Below are positions 22,764 to 43,281 of a stretch of 64,000 nt of DNA, one piece after another (positions within the stretch are counted from its first letter, which is position 1; each line of letters begins with the position of its first letter). Origin of the DNA: Mycobacterium sp. 852014-52450_SCH5900713. GTDB lineage: Bacteria; Actinomycetota; Actinomycetes; Mycobacteriales; Mycobacteriaceae. Position numbers and translations under genes: made by a program. The stretch is from assembly GCF_001667075.1 (NCBI RefSeq), contig NZ_LZIL01000034.1:1-64000 (forward strand), written 5' to 3'. Below the pieces are notes generated by a model that had not been told where the DNA came from, made no database searches, and saw only the letters and a program-made list of their open reading frames with translations.

Positions 22764-25700
22764 TCAGTTGCCGAGTTCTTCGTCGAGGATGGCAAAGAGT
22801 TCGCTTTCGGTGGCGGCATCGAGGTCGGCGTCGAGGCCCTCGGGGGCGGGGTGGTCGGCGGGCCCCAGGGCCGCGAGGAGGCTGTGCAGGCGGGCACGCA
22901 GCGCCGATTTGTCGCCTGCGGCCCAGTCGGGCTGGCTGAGTAGCGCCTGCAATTCCCGGGTGATGTCGGTGAAGCGGGCCATCAGGTCCGGCTGGTCGCT
23001 CGCCCCCGCGCCGGCCAGCTGGGTGCCCAGGTGCGCGGCCAGCGCCGCCGGCGTCGGGTAGTCGAAGATCAGCGTGGGCGAAAGCGTCAGTCCGGTGGCC
23101 GTTTTCAGCCGGTTGCGCAGTTCGACGGCGGTGAGCGAATCGAAGCCCAGGTCACCGAATGCGCGCCCGGGGTTGATGTCGGCGGGGTTGGGCAAGCCCA
23201 GCACGGTCGCCGCGTTGCCGCAGACGAGGTCGATCAGCTCGCGCTGGCGCGCGTCGGGGGTCAGGCCGTGCAGGCGCGCGGTGAGACCCGTCATCAGGGC
23301 GGTCGCATCGGCGTCGTCGATGACGCGCCGGGTGGTGCGGGCGGCCAGCTCGCTCAGCAGCGGGGGCAGCGCGGCGGCGTTGTCGGACAAGGCAACCCGA
23401 TCCACCCGGGCGGCCATCAGCACCGGCGCGTCGACCAGCATGGCGGCGTCGAACGACTCCAGCGCCTGCTCGGTGGACAGTGGTGCGATGCCGAGCCTGC
23501 TCATCCGGGCCTTGTCGCGCTCGCCGAGGTGTGCCGTCATCGCCGAGGCCTGCTCCCACAGGCCCCACGCCAGCGACAGGCCCGAAAGCCCGTGCGATCG
23601 CCGATACGCGACCAGCCCGTCGAGGAAACTGTTGGCCGCCGCGTAATTGGCCTGGCCCGGGGTGCCGACGATGCCGGCCATCGACGAAAACACCACGAAC
23701 GCTGACAGATCCAGCTCCCGAGTCAGCTCGTGCAGGTGCCAGGCCCCGTCCACCTTCGCCCGCAGCACCGCGTCCACCCGGTCCGGGGTCAGTGACAAGA
23801 CCAGCCCGTCGTCGAGGATGCCGGCAGCGTGCACCACACCGCGCAGCGGATACTGCGCCGGTATCTGCGCCAGCATCGCCGCGACCGCGTCGCGGTCGGA
23901 GACGTCGCACGCCACCACCGACACCCGGGCGCCGGCCTCCTGCAGGCCATCCACCAGCTCTGCCACCCCGGCGGCCTCAGCGCCGGCGCGGCTGGCCAGG
24001 ACTACATGGGCGACGCGATAGCGGTGGACGAGGTGATGGGCGAGAGCCGAGCCGGCCATCCCGGTGCCACCGGTGATCACGACGCTGCCCCCGGCCAGCC
24101 CGCCACACCCGCTCAGCACCGCGCCGGGCCCCGACGGAATGGTCAGCGCGACCTTGCCGACGTGGCGGGCCTGGCTGACGAACCGATACGCCGCCGAGGC
24201 GCATCGCACATCAAAGGTCTTGAGCGGCAACGGCGTCAAGGCGCCATCCCGCAGCAGCCCGACGATCTGCGTCAGCATCGCCGCGGTGCGGTCGGCGCCG
24301 GCCTCCAACAAGTCGAAGGCGCAATACCGCGCGCCCCGATATCGCTCGGCGATGACGTCCGGATCGCGGACGTCGGTCTTGCCCATCTCGATGAACCGCC
24401 CACCGGGGGCCAGCAGCCGCAGCGACGCGTCGGTGAACTCACCGGCCAGGGAGTTGAGCACCACGTCGACCCCGGCGCCGCCGGTGGCCGACGAAAACTT
24501 CTCCTCGAAATCCAGCGTCCGCGAATCGCCGATGTGGTCCTCGTCGAATCCCATCGCGCGCAGGGTGTCCCACTTGCCGCGGCTCGCGGTGGCGAAGACT
24601 TCGGCGCCCCAGTGCCGCGCCAGCTGGACCGCGGCCATGCCCACGCCCCCGGTGGCGGCGTGCACGAGCACCCGCTCGCCGGCGCGCAGCCCGGCCAATA
24701 CCGACAACCCGTAGAGCGCGGTGAGGAACACCACCGGCACTCCCGCGGCCGTGACCAGCGACCAGCCCTCGGGTACCCGCGTGACCAACCGCTGATCCAC
24801 CACCGCCTCGGAACCGACCACCCTCAGCAGCCCCATCACCGCATCGCCGACCGTCAGCCCCGTCACGCCGGGGCCGACCTCGACGACCACGCCTGCGCCC
24901 TCGGCCCCCAACCGTCCGCCGCCGGGATACATGCCCAAGGCCACCAACACATCCCGGAAGTTCACCCCGACCGCGGCCACCGCCACGCGGACCTGCCCGG
25001 CCTCCAGTTCCACCCGTGGGCACGGGCTGACCACCAGGTCCTCCAGCGTGCCCCCGCCGCCGGCGTCGAGGCGCCAGCCGCCCGACGGCAGCCGAAGCAC
25101 CGCTCCCCGCCGCGCCGGCCGCATCCGGGCGGCGTAGGCCACACCCGCGCGGATCGCCAATTGCGGTTCGCCGCAGCCGATCACCGCGCGGGTGTCCAAC
25201 GATCCGTCGGAGTCGATGAGCACCACCCGGCCCGGATGCTCGGCCTGGGCCGACCGCACCAGCCCCCACACCGCCGCACCGGCCAGGTCCGCGACGTCCT
25301 CACCGGCGAGCGCGACCGCCCCGTGGGTCTGCACCGCCAGCGTCCCGGACCCCTCGTCCCGCAACCACGATTGCAGCTCGCCCAACGCCTCGGTGGTGGC
25401 CGCGTGCACCGACCGCACCATATCGCCGCCGTGGGTGCCCGACTCCCACAGCGTGGCGTCGTGATCGATGTCGTTGCCGGTCAACGCTATCGGTGACCAC
25501 GCCACCTCGAACAACCCCTCGGCGGGCGCGGTCGCGAGCGACAGCTGCTCGGCCGAGACGGGGCGCATCGCCAACGAGCGCACCGACAACACCGGCCGCC
25601 CGGCGCCGTCGGCCAATTCCACCGACACCGCTCCGGCGCCGGTGGGCGCCAGCCGGACCCGCGCCCGCGATGCGCCCGACGCGTGCAACGACACCCCTTG

Positions 25701-28700
25701 CCAGGAGAACGGCAACACGGTCTGGCCCTGCCCGGCGGCGACACCGAGCGCGTGCAGCGCGGAGTCCAACAACACCGGGTGGATGCCGAAGCCACCGTCT
25801 TGCGCGCCTGCGTCGTCCGGCAGCGCGACGTCGGCGAAGATCTCGTCGCCCCGACGCCACGCCGCCCGCAGCCCGCGGAAGGCCCGGCCATACTCGTAGC
25901 CCCGCTCCGCGAGCCGCGCGTACGCGTCGGCCACGTCCAGCGGCGTCGCCCCCACCGGCGGCCACATCGACAGATCCCCGGCCGGTGGCACCGCCGCGGG
26001 GCGCACCAGGCCCTGGGCGTGCAGCACCCAGTCCGACTGGGCGCCGGCCGAATACACCGACAGCTCGCGCTGCCCCGATTCGGCGGCGGCGCCGACAACC
26101 ACCTGCACCTGCACGCCGTCCGCCGCCGGCAACACCAGCGGGGCCGACAACGTCAGCTCCTCGAGCGCCGCACAACCGACCTCGTCGGCGGCGCGGATGG
26201 CCAGTTCCACGAATCCCGCACCGGGGAACAACACCGTGCCGCCCACCGCGTGGTCGGCCAGCCACGGCTGCGCGGCCGTCGACAGCCGGCCCGTCAGGAC
26301 CACCCCACCGGAATCGGGCCGCTGCACCACCGCGCCCAGCAGGGCGTGCCGCGCGCCGGCCAGCCCCAGGGTGGCCACGTCGCCCGAACCCGTCGATCCC
26401 CCCGGTAGCCAAAATCGCTGCCGCACAAACCCGTACGTCGGCAAGTCCACGCGCCGTCCGCCGAGACCGGCAATGTCGGCCCGCCAGTCCACCGGCACTC
26501 CGGCCACGTGGGCCTGGCCCGCAGAGAGCCAAAACCGTTGCAGCGAACCGTCGTCGCGGCCCAGTGACGGGACCACGAACGCGTCGCTGCCGCAATCGGC
26601 CACCGTCTCCTCGACGGCGGCGAGCAGCACGGGGTGTGGGCTGCATTCGACGAACACGCCATACCCGGCGTCGCACGCATTGCGCACCGCCCGTTCGAAC
26701 TGGACCGGTTGCCGGATGCTCCGGTACCAGTAGTCCGCGTCCAGGCCCGCGGTGTCCAGCGGGTCACCGGTCACGGTGGAGAACAGGGTGACCGGGGACG
26801 ACCGCGGCGCGATGCCGGCCAGCGCCCCGGCCAACTCCGCGCGGATCGCGTCGACGTGCCGGGAGTGGGAGGCGTAGTCGACGTCGATCCTGCGGGCGCG
26901 CACGCCGCCGGCCTCGCAGTGCCGCATCAACTCGTCGAGCGCGTCCACCTCGCCGGACACCACCACCGCGGAAACACCGTTGACGGCAGCGACATTCAGC
27001 CGATCGCCCCACTCGGCGATCAATTCCTCGGCGCGGGCCAGGCCGCAGGCCAGCGACACCATGCCGCCCGCACCCGACAACCCCACCAGGAGCCGGCTCC
27101 GCAGCGCCACCACCCGGGCTGCGTCCTCCAGCGAAAGCGCACCCGCCACGTAGGCCGCCGCGATCTCGCCCTGCGAATGACCGATCACCGCGTCGGGGAC
27201 CACACCCACCGAGCGCCACAGCTCGGCCAGCGACACCATCACCGCCCACAGCGCCGGCTGCACCACGTCCACCCGGTCCAACCCGGGCGCACCCGGCGCC
27301 CCGCGGAGAACGTCGACCAACGACCACTCAACGTGTTCGGCGAGCGCCTTCTCGCAGCGCTGCAGGTGTTCGGCGAAAACCGGTGAACTGTCCAGCAATT
27401 CGGCTCCCATGCCGAGCCATTGCGAGCCCTGCCCGGGAAACACGAACACCGCCTTGCCCACCGGCTGCGCCCGGCCCACGACCGCGCCCGCGCCCGGTGC
27501 GCCGGCGGCCACCCCGGCCAGCTCCGCCAGCAGGCGCTCGCGGTCCGCGCCCACCAGCACGGCCCGGTGCTCGAACAACGACCGCGTCGAAACCAGCGAC
27601 CACGCCACATCGACCGTCCGCAGATCCGGGTCGCCGCTCACCCGCGCCAGGAGCCGGGCCGCCTGGTTGGCCAGGGCGTCGGCCGACCGGGCCGACAGCA
27701 CCCACGGCGCCGGCGCGTCATCACCCGCGGGTGCGGGGGACTCCAGCGGCGGCTGCTCCACGATGACGTGGGCGTTGGTGCCGCTGATCCCGAACGACGA
27801 CACCCCCGCGCGGCGCGGCCGGTCCTGCGCCGGCCACTCCCGCGCCTCGGTCAGCAGCGACACCGCCCCCGCCGACCAATCCACATGCGGCGTGGGCACA
27901 TCCACGTGCAACGTCTTGGGCATCACGCCGTGTCGGATCGCCTGCACCATCTTGATCACGCCGCCCGCGCCCGCGGCCGCCGAGGTGTGGCCCATGTTGG
28001 ACTTGATCGACCCCAGCCACAGCGGCCGGTCCGCCGGCCGGTCCTGCCCATACGTCGCCAGAACCGCTTGCGCCTCAATCGGATCCCCGAGGGTGGTGCC
28101 CGTGCCGTGCCCCTCCACCAGATCCACATCGGCCGTGCGCAGCCGCGCATCGGCCAGCGCGGCGCGGATCACCCGCTGCTGCGACGGCCCGTTGGGCGTC
28201 GCCAGCCCGTTCGAGGCGCCGTCCTGATTGACCGCCGACCCGCGCAGCAGCGCCAGCACCGGATGCCCCGAACGACGCGCGTCGGAAAGCCTTTCCAGCA
28301 CCAGCACGCCGACGCCTTCGGAGAAACCCGTCCCGTCGGCGGCGCCCGCGTAGGCCTTGCACCGCCCGTCGGGGGCCAGCGCCCGCTGCCGGCTGAACTC
28401 GATGAACATCGCCGGCGTCGCCATCACCGTCACGCCGCCGGCCAGCGCCAGGTCACATTCGCCGGCGCGCAGCGACCGGGCCGCCAGATGCATGGCCACC
28501 AACGACGACGAACAGGCCGTGTCGACCGAAACGGCCGGACCTTCCAAACCCAGCGCGTAGGCCACCCGGCCCGAGGCCACGCTCAGCGTCGACCCGCGTA
28601 GGCCGTAGCGCTCCAGGTGTCCCGGCACCCGCCCCTGGCCGCCGTACGAGCCGTGGAAGATGCCGGCGAACACGCCCGTCGCCGAGCCCCGCAGGTCGGC

Positions 28701-29129
28701 GGGGTCAATCCCGGCCCGCTCCAACGCCTCCCAGGACACCTCCAACAACAAGCGTTGCTGAGGGTCCATCGCCAGCGCCTCGCTGGGCGCGATGCCGAAG
28801 AACGCGGCGTCGAAGTCGGCCACGTCGGCCAGAAAGCCGCCGCACCGGGCGTAGGACTTCCCCACCGTGTCGGGGTCGGGATCGAACAGGCCCGACAGGT
28901 TCCAGCCGCGGTCCGCGGGGAAATCGGAGACCACATCGCGGCCCTCGACAACCATCTGCCACAGGGCCTCCGGGGAATCCACACCCCCGGGATACCGGCA
29001 ACCCATCCCGACCACCGCCACGGGTTCGGTTGCCGCGGCAAGGTATTCGCGGGCCTCGCGCTTCAGCCGCTCGTTTTCCTTCAGCGATGCGCGGAGTGCC
29101 CGGACGAGGTCCTCGGGGTTGCTGCTCAC
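22764..29129 (-). CDS. pks7: type I polyketide synthase Pks7, KS-AT-DH-ER-KR-ACP
   Basis: A 2121-aa fully reducing module, close to the 2126 aa of M. tuberculosis Pks7. It has an N-terminal docking helix ([20 protein letters not shown]), KS (33-455, Cys206 in [17 protein letters not shown]) and AT (GHSQGE plus YASH, predicting methylmalonyl-CoA). DH ([15 protein letters not shown]), ER ([11 protein letters not shown]), KR (LDD, Tyr in ANYAAANS) and ACP (DLGFDSL) follow, with a docking tail [16 protein letters not shown]. The start is GTG at 29129. Its predicted extender differs from that of Pks8, so one pass through each would give one methyl branch. M. tuberculosis pks7 has been linked by mutant work to PDIM production. 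No thioesterase is present, so release must be in trans, plausibly through the type III enzymes. Confidence 0.92.
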   Translation of the reverse strand: MSSNPEDLVRALRASLKENERLKREAREYLAAATEPVAVVGMGCRYPGGVDSPEALWQMVVEGRDVVSDFPADRGWNLSGLFDPDPDTVGKSYARCGGFLADVADFDAAFFGIAPSEALAMDPQQRLLLEVSWEALERAGIDPADLRGSATGVFAGIFHGSYGGQGRVPGHLERYGLRGSTLSVASGRVAYALGLEGPAVSVDTACSSSLVAMHLAARSLRAGECDLALAGGVTVMATPAMFIEFSRQRALAPDGRCKAYAGAADGTGFSEGVGVLVLERLSDARRSGHPVLALLRGSAVNQDGASNGLATPNGPSQQRVIRAALADARLRTADVDLVEGHGTGTTLGDPIEAQAVLATYGQDRPADRPLWLGSIKSNMGHTSAAAGAGGVIKMVQAIRHGVMPKTLHVDVPTPHVDWSAGAVSLLTEAREWPAQDRPRRAGVSSFGISGTNAHVIVEQPPLESPAPAGDDAPAPWVLSARSADALANQAARLLARVSGDPDLRTVDVAWSLVSTRSLFEHRAVLVGADRERLLAELAGVAAGAPGAGAVVGRAQPVGKAVFVFPGQGSQWLGMGAELLDSSPVFAEHLQRCEKALAEHVEWSLVDVLRGAPGAPGLDRVDVVQPALWAVMVSLAELWRSVGVVPDAVIGHSQGEIAAAYVAGALSLEDAARVVALRSRLLVGLSGAGGMVSLACGLARAEELIAEWGDRLNVAAVNGVSAVVVSGEVDALDELMRHCEAGGVRARRIDVDYASHSRHVDAIRAELAGALAGIAPRSSPVTLFSTVTGDPLDTAGLDADYWYRSIRQPVQFERAVRNACDAGYGVFVECSPHPVLLAAVEETVADCGSDAFVVPSLGRDDGSLQRFWLSAGQAHVAGVPVDWRADIAGLGGRRVDLPTYGFVRQRFWLPGGSTGSGDVATLGLAGARHALLGAVVQRPDSGGVVLTGRLSTAAQPWLADHAVGGTVLFPGAGFVELAIRAADEVGCAALEELTLSAPLVLPAADGVQVQVVVGAAAESGQRELSVYSAGAQSDWVLHAQGLVRPAAVPPAGDLSMWPPVGATPLDVADAYARLAERGYEYGRAFRGLRAAWRRGDEIFADVALPDDAGAQDGGFGIHPVLLDSALHALGVAAGQGQTVLPFSWQGVSLHASGASRARVRLAPTGAGAVSVELADGAGRPVLSVRSLAMRPVSAEQLSLATAPAEGLFEVAWSPIALTGNDIDHDATLWESGTHGGDMVRSVHAATTEALGELQSWLRDEGSGTLAVQTHGAVALAGEDVADLAGAAVWGLVRSAQAEHPGRVVLIDSDGSLDTRAVIGCGEPQLAIRAGVAYAARMRPARRGAVLRLPSGGWRLDAGGGGTLEDLVVSPCPRVELEAGQVRVAVAAVGVNFRDVLVALGMYPGGGRLGAEGAGVVVEVGPGVTGLTVGDAVMGLLRVVGSEAVVDQRLVTRVPEGWSLVTAAGVPVVFLTALYGLSVLAGLRAGERVLVHAATGGVGMAAVQLARHWGAEVFATASRGKWDTLRAMGFDEDHIGDSRTLDFEEKFSSATGGAGVDVVLNSLAGEFTDASLRLLAPGGRFIEMGKTDVRDPDVIAERYRGARYCAFDLLEAGADRTAAMLTQIVGLLRDGALTPLPLKTFDVRCASAAYRFVSQARHVGKVALTIPSGPGAVLSGCGGLAGGSVVITGGTGMAGSALAHHLVHRYRVAHVVLASRAGAEAAGVAELVDGLQEAGARVSVVACDVSDRDAVAAMLAQIPAQYPLRGVVHAAGILDDGLVLSLTPDRVDAVLRAKVDGAWHLHELTRELDLSAFVVFSSMAGIVGTPGQANYAAANSFLDGLVAYRRSHGLSGLSLAWGLWEQASAMTAHLGERDKARMSRLGIAPLSTEQALESFDAAMLVDAPVLMAARVDRVALSDNAAALPPLLSELAARTTRRVIDDADATALMTGLTARLHGLTPDARQRELIDLVCGNAATVLGLPNPADINPGRAFGDLGFDSLTAVELRNRLKTATGLTLSPTLIFDYPTPAALAAHLGTQLAGAGASDQPDLMARFTDITRELQALLSQPDWAAGDKSALRARLHSLLAALGPADHPAPEGLDADLDAATESELFAILDEELGN

Positions 29130-29180
29130 GGGACACGGCCTAAGCGAGAAAACACGGGGTACAAGAGGCGATGCCTTAGC

Positions 29181-30242
29181 TCAGTGCCAGCGCAACAACA
29201 CGAGTTCGGAACAGAATCCCGGACCCATCGCGATCATCAAGCCGGGGCTCCCGCTGGGTGGCGGCTTGGCCCGGGTGTCCCGCAACACGTGCAGCACCGA
29301 CGCCGACGAGAGATTGCCGATCTCACCCAGCGAACGCCACGTCAGTTCCAGGGCGTCCGGCGGCAGGCTCAGGCTCGCGTTGATCGCGTCGATGATCTTC
29401 GGACCGCCGGGATGGCTCACCCAGGCCCCGATGTCGGTCGTCGTCAGCCCGTGCGCACCGAGGAACCCCGTGACGTCCCGCTCGATGTGCTCCTCGACCA
29501 CCTGCGCCAGGTCCTTGGCCAGCACGAGCTCGAACCCGGCGGCGCCGACGTCGTAGCCCATGGTCCGCAGGGAATCGGGATAGAGCGTGCTGCGCGAGTC
29601 GAGGATGGCGGGCCCGGCGGCGCCCACCTGTTCGGCGCGCCGCTCGCCGACGGCGACCGCGGCGCCGGCCCCGTCGGCGAACAGCGCGCTGCCGACCATG
29701 CCCTGCAGCGTCGGCTTGTAGCCGGGATAGGTGAGCGAGCAGAGCTCGACCGAGATGAGGGCCGCGGCGGCGTCGGGCGCCCCCCGCAGGTAGTCGTTCA
29801 GCCGGGCCACGCCCGCGGCCCCGGCCACACAGCCCAGGCCGAACAGCGGCACCCGGCGCACGTCCTCGCGCAGCCCCAGGCGCCCGGCGATCCGGGCGTC
29901 CAGGGAGGGTACGGCGAGGCCGGTGACCGTCGTGGTGATCAGCACGTCCAGGTCCTGCGGCCGCAGGCCGGCCTCGTCGAGCGCGCCCGAGAGGGCCTCG
30001 CAGCCCAGGTTCACCGCGTTTTCGATGAAGATCCGGTTGGCCAGGCCGAAGTCGGTCAGGCTGGGATATCGCTCCAGCGGCAATACCAGGTGCCGGCTGT
30101 TGACCTTCGCGCTGGCGTGCAACTGCCGGACGATGTCCTCGTAGCCCTCGAACTCCGGGACGCTGACGAAGAAGTCGGTGAGCTCGCGCTGGGAGTAGCG
30201 ATACGGCGGCAGAGCGCCGGAGACGCCCGCGACGACGCTCAA
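29181..30242 (-). CDS. pks10: type III polyketide synthase Pks10
   Basis: A 353-aa chalcone-synthase-fold enzyme with Cys138 in [10 protein letters not shown], His in AWVSHPGG and Asn in [10 protein letters not shown]. It is paralogous to the pks11 product at the other end of the cluster. The start is ambiguous. The TTG at 30242 gives exactly the family length and the conserved (M)[13 protein letters not shown]-terminus, and has AAGGGG upstream; ATG codons further upstream would add a non-conserved stretch. It heads the polyketide set, 51 nt before pks7 and 108 nt after argH, on the same strand. The expected reaction is condensation of a long acyl starter with (methyl)malonyl units to an alkylpyrone or alkylresorcinol. 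M. tuberculosis pks10 mutants have been reported to be affected in PDIM. Confidence 0.88.
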   Translation of the reverse strand: MSVVAGVSGALPPYRYSQRELTDFFVSVPEFEGYEDIVRQLHASAKVNSRHLVLPLERYPSLTDFGLANRIFIENAVNLGCEALSGALDEAGLRPQDLDVLITTTVTGLAVPSLDARIAGRLGLREDVRRVPLFGLGCVAGAAGVARLNDYLRGAPDAAAALISVELCSLTYPGYKPTLQGMVGSALFADGAGAAVAVGERRAEQVGAAGPAILDSRSTLYPDSLRTMGYDVGAAGFELVLAKDLAQVVEEHIERDVTGFLGAHGLTTTDIGAWVSHPGGPKIIDAINASLSLPPDALELTWRSLGEIGNLSSASVLHVLRDTRAKPPPSGSPGLMIAMGPGFCSELVLLRWH

Positions 30243-30350
30243 TGGACCCACCCCTTGACAACGAAGATCAGGGCCGAAATGTTCACCCGGATCACTTCCT
30301 GCGGGCAGTTTAGTCGGCATGCCACCGCCCGGCACAGAAACCAAAGTCCT

Positions 30351-32986
<2,636 letters not shown>

Positions 32987-33002
32987 GAACCAATCTCCTT
33001 TT

Positions 33003-35606
<2,604 letters not shown>

Positions 35607-35610
<4 letters not shown>

Positions 35611-36490
35611 TGGCTCACCACCTTGGTGCCGGTGCCCGCATCGGTGAAAAGCTCCACCAGCACGCAGTGTTCGACCCTGCCGTCGATCACGTGCGCGCTC
35701 GGCACGCCCGCTGTCACGGCCCGCAGGCACGCTTCGACCTTGGGAATCATGCCCGCCTCCAGCGTGGGTAGCAGTTGCGCGAGTGTGGCGGTGTCGATTT
35801 CGCTGACCAGCGATTCGCGGTCCGGCCAGCTGGTGTAGAGACCCTCGACATCGGTGAGCATCAACAGCTTTTGGGCCCGCAGGGCCTCGGCGAGTGCAGC
35901 CGCGGCGGTGTCGGCGTTGATGTTGTGCACCACACCCCCGGCGTCCGGGGCAAGGGTCGACACCACCGGAATACGGCCCGCCGCAATGAGATCCAGCACG
36001 GCGGCGGTGTTGACCCGCTCGACGTCCCCGACCAGGCCGATGTCGGTCACCACGCCGTCCACGGTGACGCTGCGCCGCACGGCCGTGAACAGTTGCGCAT
36101 CCTCGCCGGTGATGCCGACGGCGTAGGGGCCATGCGCGTTGATCAGGTTGACCAGTTCGCGGCCCACCTGGCCGAACAGCACCATCCGCGCCACGTCGAG
36201 CACTTCGGGTGTGGTGACCCGGAACCCGCCCTTGAAGTCGCCCGCGATGCCGAGGCGCCGCAGCATGGCGGTGATCTGCGGGCCGCCGCCGTGCACGACG
36301 ACGGGGTGGACGCCGCAGTTGCGCAGGAAGGCCATGTCGGCGGCGAAGGCGTGCCGCAACGTGTCGTCGGTCATGGCGTTGCCGCCGTACTTGATGACGA
36401 CGATCTTGCCGTACAGCTGCTTGAGCCAGGGCAGCGCTTCGGCCAGCACCTGCGCTTTGACCGCGGTCGGCAGCTGTTGCGTGTTGATGG

Positions 36491-36494
<4 letters not shown>
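35607..36494 (-). CDS. argB: acetylglutamate kinase
   Basis: A 295-aa amino-acid kinase family enzyme that phosphorylates N-acetylglutamate. Family motifs are [10 protein letters not shown] near the N-terminus, [12 protein letters not shown], and the C-terminal [16 protein letters not shown] region (seen as [15 protein letters not shown]). The N-terminal helix preceding the kinase core is of the arginine-sensitive type, consistent with feedback inhibition. It overlaps argJ and argD by 4 nt. Confidence 0.97.
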
Positions 36495-38739
<2,245 letters not shown>

Positions 38740-38750
38740 TCAGCCGATTC

Positions 38751-38775
38751 TGCATGGTTATGCATTGCTTTGCAA
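38751..38775 (-). promoter_or_regulatory. tandem ARG boxes (ArgR operator) upstream of argC
   Basis: A perfect palindrome, TGCAT-GGTT-ATGCA, spans 38751-38764. It is followed without a gap by a second, imperfect copy, ATGCATTGCTTTGCAA (38760-38775), sharing a half-site. Tandem 16- to 18-bp palindromes with such half-sites are the normal ArgR hexamer target. The position, 12 nt before the argC ATG, would block initiation of the operon. Binding is inferred. Confidence 0.7.
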
Positions 38776-38795
38776 ATCCATTCCAACGCGGGTCG

Positions 38796-41290
38796 CTAGC
38801 CGCGCAGTTCGGCGCCGACGGCCTCGGCGGCGCGTCGCACCGCGGCATCGCGGGCCGCGCTGGCGTCGTCCTCGGTCAGCGTGCGGTCCGGGGCACGGAA
38901 ACGCAGGGCGAAGGTCAGCGATTTGCGGTCATCCCCGAGCTGCGGGCCGGTGAAGACGTCGAAAAGTTGCAGGTCTTCCAGCAGCTCGCCGGCGCCGTCC
39001 CGGACGGCGTCGGCCACGGCCTGGGCGGGCACGTGCGCGGGCACCACCAGGCTGAGGTCCTGGAAGACGGCCGGGAACGGCGACACCCTGGGCGCCGGCA
39101 GCGCCTGGACGATGGGGATCGCGTCGAGGTTCAGTTCGACGGCGCAGGTGCCCTTCGGCAGGTTGGACCGCTCGATCACGGCAGGGTGCAGTTGCCCGGC
39201 GTGACCGACGACGGTCTCCCCGACGAGCACCTCGGCGCACCGGCCCGGGTGCCAGGGCAGGCACTGGGCCGCCCGCAGGCTCACCTCGACGCCGCTGGCG
39301 CGGGCGATGATGCGCGCCGCGTCGAACGCGTCGGCGGCTTCCGCCCGGCGGCCGGGCCCCCAGGGGCCGCGGCGTTCGCGCAGGCCCGCCAGCACCACCG
39401 CGACATGCTGCGGCTGTCGGGGCAGCGAGGCGTCCAGCAGGGCGATCTCATGGTCGGTCGGCCGGCGGTGCACGGGAATGGGCTGCACGCCGCGGGTCTG
39501 CTCGGTCGGTTGCACCACCTGCGCCAGGGCATACAGCCCGACGTCCACCAGCCCGCGGGATACGTTGCGCACCAACGCTTCCAGCAGCGCGGGCAGCAGC
39601 GTGGTGGCCAGGTGCGGACGGTCGGCCTCCAGCGGGTTGAGCACCTGCGTGGTGGCGCGTCGCGGGTCGTCCTCCGGCAGGCCCCACAGGTCGAACACGC
39701 CGGCGGGCAGGAACGGCGTCGGCAGGATCTCGACGTATCCCGATTCCGCGAGCGATCTGCCGATGGCGCGGCGACGCTTCTGCCCCGCGGTGAGGCCCGG
39801 GCCCGCCGGGGCCGCGGGCAGCACCGACGGGATGGCCTCCAGCCCCTCCAGCCGCAGCACCTCCTCGACGAGGTCGGCGGGCTGCAACAGGTCGGGTCGC
39901 CAGCTCGGCGGCGTCACCGTCAAGGCCCCGCCGGCCCCACCTTCCGGGGCCACGTGACACCCGATCTGCGTCAGGCGTCGCGCGGTCGCGCCGGGCGGGT
40001 AGGCCACGCCGGCGACGCGGTCGGGCAGGTCGGCGGGGATCCGGATCGGGGGGAGCGACCAGTCGTCGGTCGGGGGGTCGCCCCGCCAATCGGTCAGCTT
40101 CTCCGCCACCGCTCCCCCGGCGATCTCGACGAGCAGCGCCGCGCAGCGGTCCAGTGCGGCCACCGAGATGGCCGGGTCCACCCCGCGCTCGTAGCGCCGG
40201 GCGGCCTCGCTGGGCAGGTGCAACCGGCGCTGGGTCCGCGATACCGCCGCCGGGTCCCACACGGCGGCCTCCAGCAGTACGTCGGTGGAGTCGGCGCGCA
40301 CCTCGGTGCTCGCCGCGCCCATCACGCCGCCGATCGCCGCGGTCGCCCGGTCGTCGACGATCAGGACGTCGGCCGGATCGAGCCGGCGCTCGACGTCGTC
40401 CAGGGTGATTACCGTCTCGCCGGGCCGGGCGAACCGTACGACCAGGCCTCCGGAGATGCGGTCGCAGTCATGCGCGTGCATGGGGTGACCGAGTTCGAGC
40501 ATCACGTAGTTGGTGACGTCCACCGCCGGCGACGTCGCGCGGATACCGGCCAGCAGCAGCCGCCGTTGCAACCACCACGGCGACACCGCCGCGGGGTCGA
40601 TGCCGGTGACGGGCCGCAGGGCGAACCGGCGCACGCCGGTCTCGGCGTCCACCGTGAGCGCCCACGCCTCCCCTTCGGCCGGCAACGGCTTGACGTCGGC
40701 CGGGTCGACGAAGTTCAGGTCGTAGGCGCAGGCGATCTCGCGGGCCAGCCCGCGCACCGACATGCCGTAGCCCCGGTCGGGGGTGATCGCCAGGTGAAAG
40801 ACCACATCGTCCAATCCCAGCACCGCGGCGCCGTCGGCGCCCGGTTCGGCCGTGCCGGCCGGCAGCACCAGGATCCCGGAATGGTCGGCACCCAAACCGA
40901 GTTCGGCCGCCGAGCAGATCATGCCGTCCGAGTCGCGGCCATAGGTCTTGCGCGCCGTGATGGCGAACCCGCCCGGCAGCGTGGTGCCGGGCAACGCCAC
41001 GACCACCAGATCACCGACAACGAAATTCGTTGCCCCGCAGACGATGTCGCGCTCCACGCCGTCGCCGACCGCTACCCGGCAGGCACGGATCGGCTTCTTG
41101 AAGCCGGTGAGCTCCTCGATGCTGGTCACCCGCCCCACGGTCAGCGGTCCGTCGACCGGGCCGAGGGTGACGACCTCCTCGACCTCGTGGCCGATGCGCA
41201 CCAGCGTCTGCTCGAGATCGCCGGGGGCGACGTCCCAGCCCGGCGAGCCCGCCGCTACCACTTCCCGCAGCCAGCTGTAGGGGATGCGCA

Positions 41291-41291
<1 letters not shown>
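38796..41291 (-). CDS. pheT: phenylalanyl-tRNA synthetase beta subunit
   Basis: An 831-aa beta subunit of the heterotetrameric PheRS, the same length as in M. tuberculosis. The N-terminal [12 protein letters not shown] is followed by the tRNA-binding EMAP/OB domain (about 40-160), the B3/B4 editing domain, the B5 domain and a C-terminal anticodon-binding (FDX-ACB) domain ending [17 protein letters not shown]. The ATG at 41291 overlaps the pheS stop by one base (TGATG). The frame continues upstream only as a pheS shadow. Confidence 0.97.
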
Positions 41292-42397
<1,106 letters not shown>

Positions 42398-42457
42398 TCA
42401 TAGTGATGCGGTGCGTGCACCCCGGCGGGCGCTTCGGACTAACGGCGGACGGCTGGC

Positions 42458-43273
42458 CTAGCCGGTTGTGACGGGCTGCGGACCGGTCAGCGCGTGCTCG
42501 GCCAGCACCGCGCTGCGCCCGGTGACGAACCGCACGAGCTTGTGCGCGGCCAGCGCGCCCAGCACGCCGAACGCGGGCGCCGCGGCCATCGTTCCCCAGT
42601 GGTGGGCCAGCAGCAGAAAGCCGAAGCCCGAAGAAGCGGCCAGCATCATGATGCGCACCGGCGTCCAGTGGATGGGCTGGCGGAGCCGGGCGGAGACCAG
42701 CACGCCCAACACCACGGCGACGGTGTGACCGGCATCGGTGAAATCGCCGCCGATGATCGCCGAGGCCATCCCGGCCGCCACCCACCAGCCGACCCAGGCG
42801 GCCCGCCAGCGCTGCGGGATCACCGCCGTCATCGCCCCGAGCACCGCCAGGGCGCCGTAGCTCATCCCGACATCGCTGGCCCGGGTGATCGACAGGGGCA
42901 TCCACTCGAACTCGACCGCGGCGGCCAGGGCGGCGGCCACGAGCAGCGTCGCGCCGATGTGCCCGACGAGGAACGCCACCGCCAGCCGGATGGTGCGCAG
43001 GTGCAACTCGCCAAGCGCGAGCAGGCAGGTGAGGAACGGCAACCAGAAGTAGAGCGGACCGGCGTCGACGACCAGGGCGCTGCCCAGCAGCGTGCCCACG
43101 TGGCCATGGGCCAGGTTGTGCAGGTTGGTGCTGGCCCGCTCGACCAGCACGTCGTGCGCGTGCGGCCCGAGCGCCAGGATGGCACCGCTGACGGCAAGCA
43201 GCACCGCCACGTATCCCACCGTGAACTGGACCCGGGCGAGCCGGGCGAAGATGCCCCCAAACATTGCATCCAT
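42458..43273 (-). CDS. rhomboid-like multi-pass membrane protein (Rv1648 type)
   Basis: A 271-aa protein with about six to seven hydrophobic segments. It has features of the divergent actinobacterial rhomboid-like family: TNLHNLAHGHVGTLLGSAL near the second helix, AFLVGHIGATLLVAA, the serine motif DVGMSYGA (Ser138) and AGHTVAVVLG (His183) in later helices. A Ser-His dyad in membrane helices would make it an intramembrane serine protease, but the sequence is far from classical rhomboids (GxSG, AHxxG), and activity is not established. The start is ATG at 43273; 43264 is an alternative. The adenylate cyclase gene ends 9 nt upstream on the same strand. In M. tuberculosis the orthologue is annotated only as a transmembrane protein. 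Confidence 0.75.
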   Translation of the reverse strand: MDAMFGGIFARLARVQFTVGYVAVLLAVSGAILALGPHAHDVLVERASTNLHNLAHGHVGTLLGSALVVDAGPLYFWLPFLTCLLALGELHLRTIRLAVAFLVGHIGATLLVAAALAAAVEFEWMPLSITRASDVGMSYGALAVLGAMTAVIPQRWRAAWVGWWVAAGMASAIIGGDFTDAGHTVAVVLGVLVSARLRQPIHWTPVRIMMLAASSGFGFLLLAHHWGTMAAAPAFGVLGALAAHKLVRFVTGRSAVLAEHALTGPQPVTTG

Positions 43274-43281
43274 TATGTCGG

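Noticed and set aside
30303..30312. TAAACT as a -10 for a pks10 promoter in the argH-pks10 gap
   Set aside because: No acceptable -35 at 16-18 bp, so I did not list it; pks10 may be read from the arg operon or from a promoter I cannot see.
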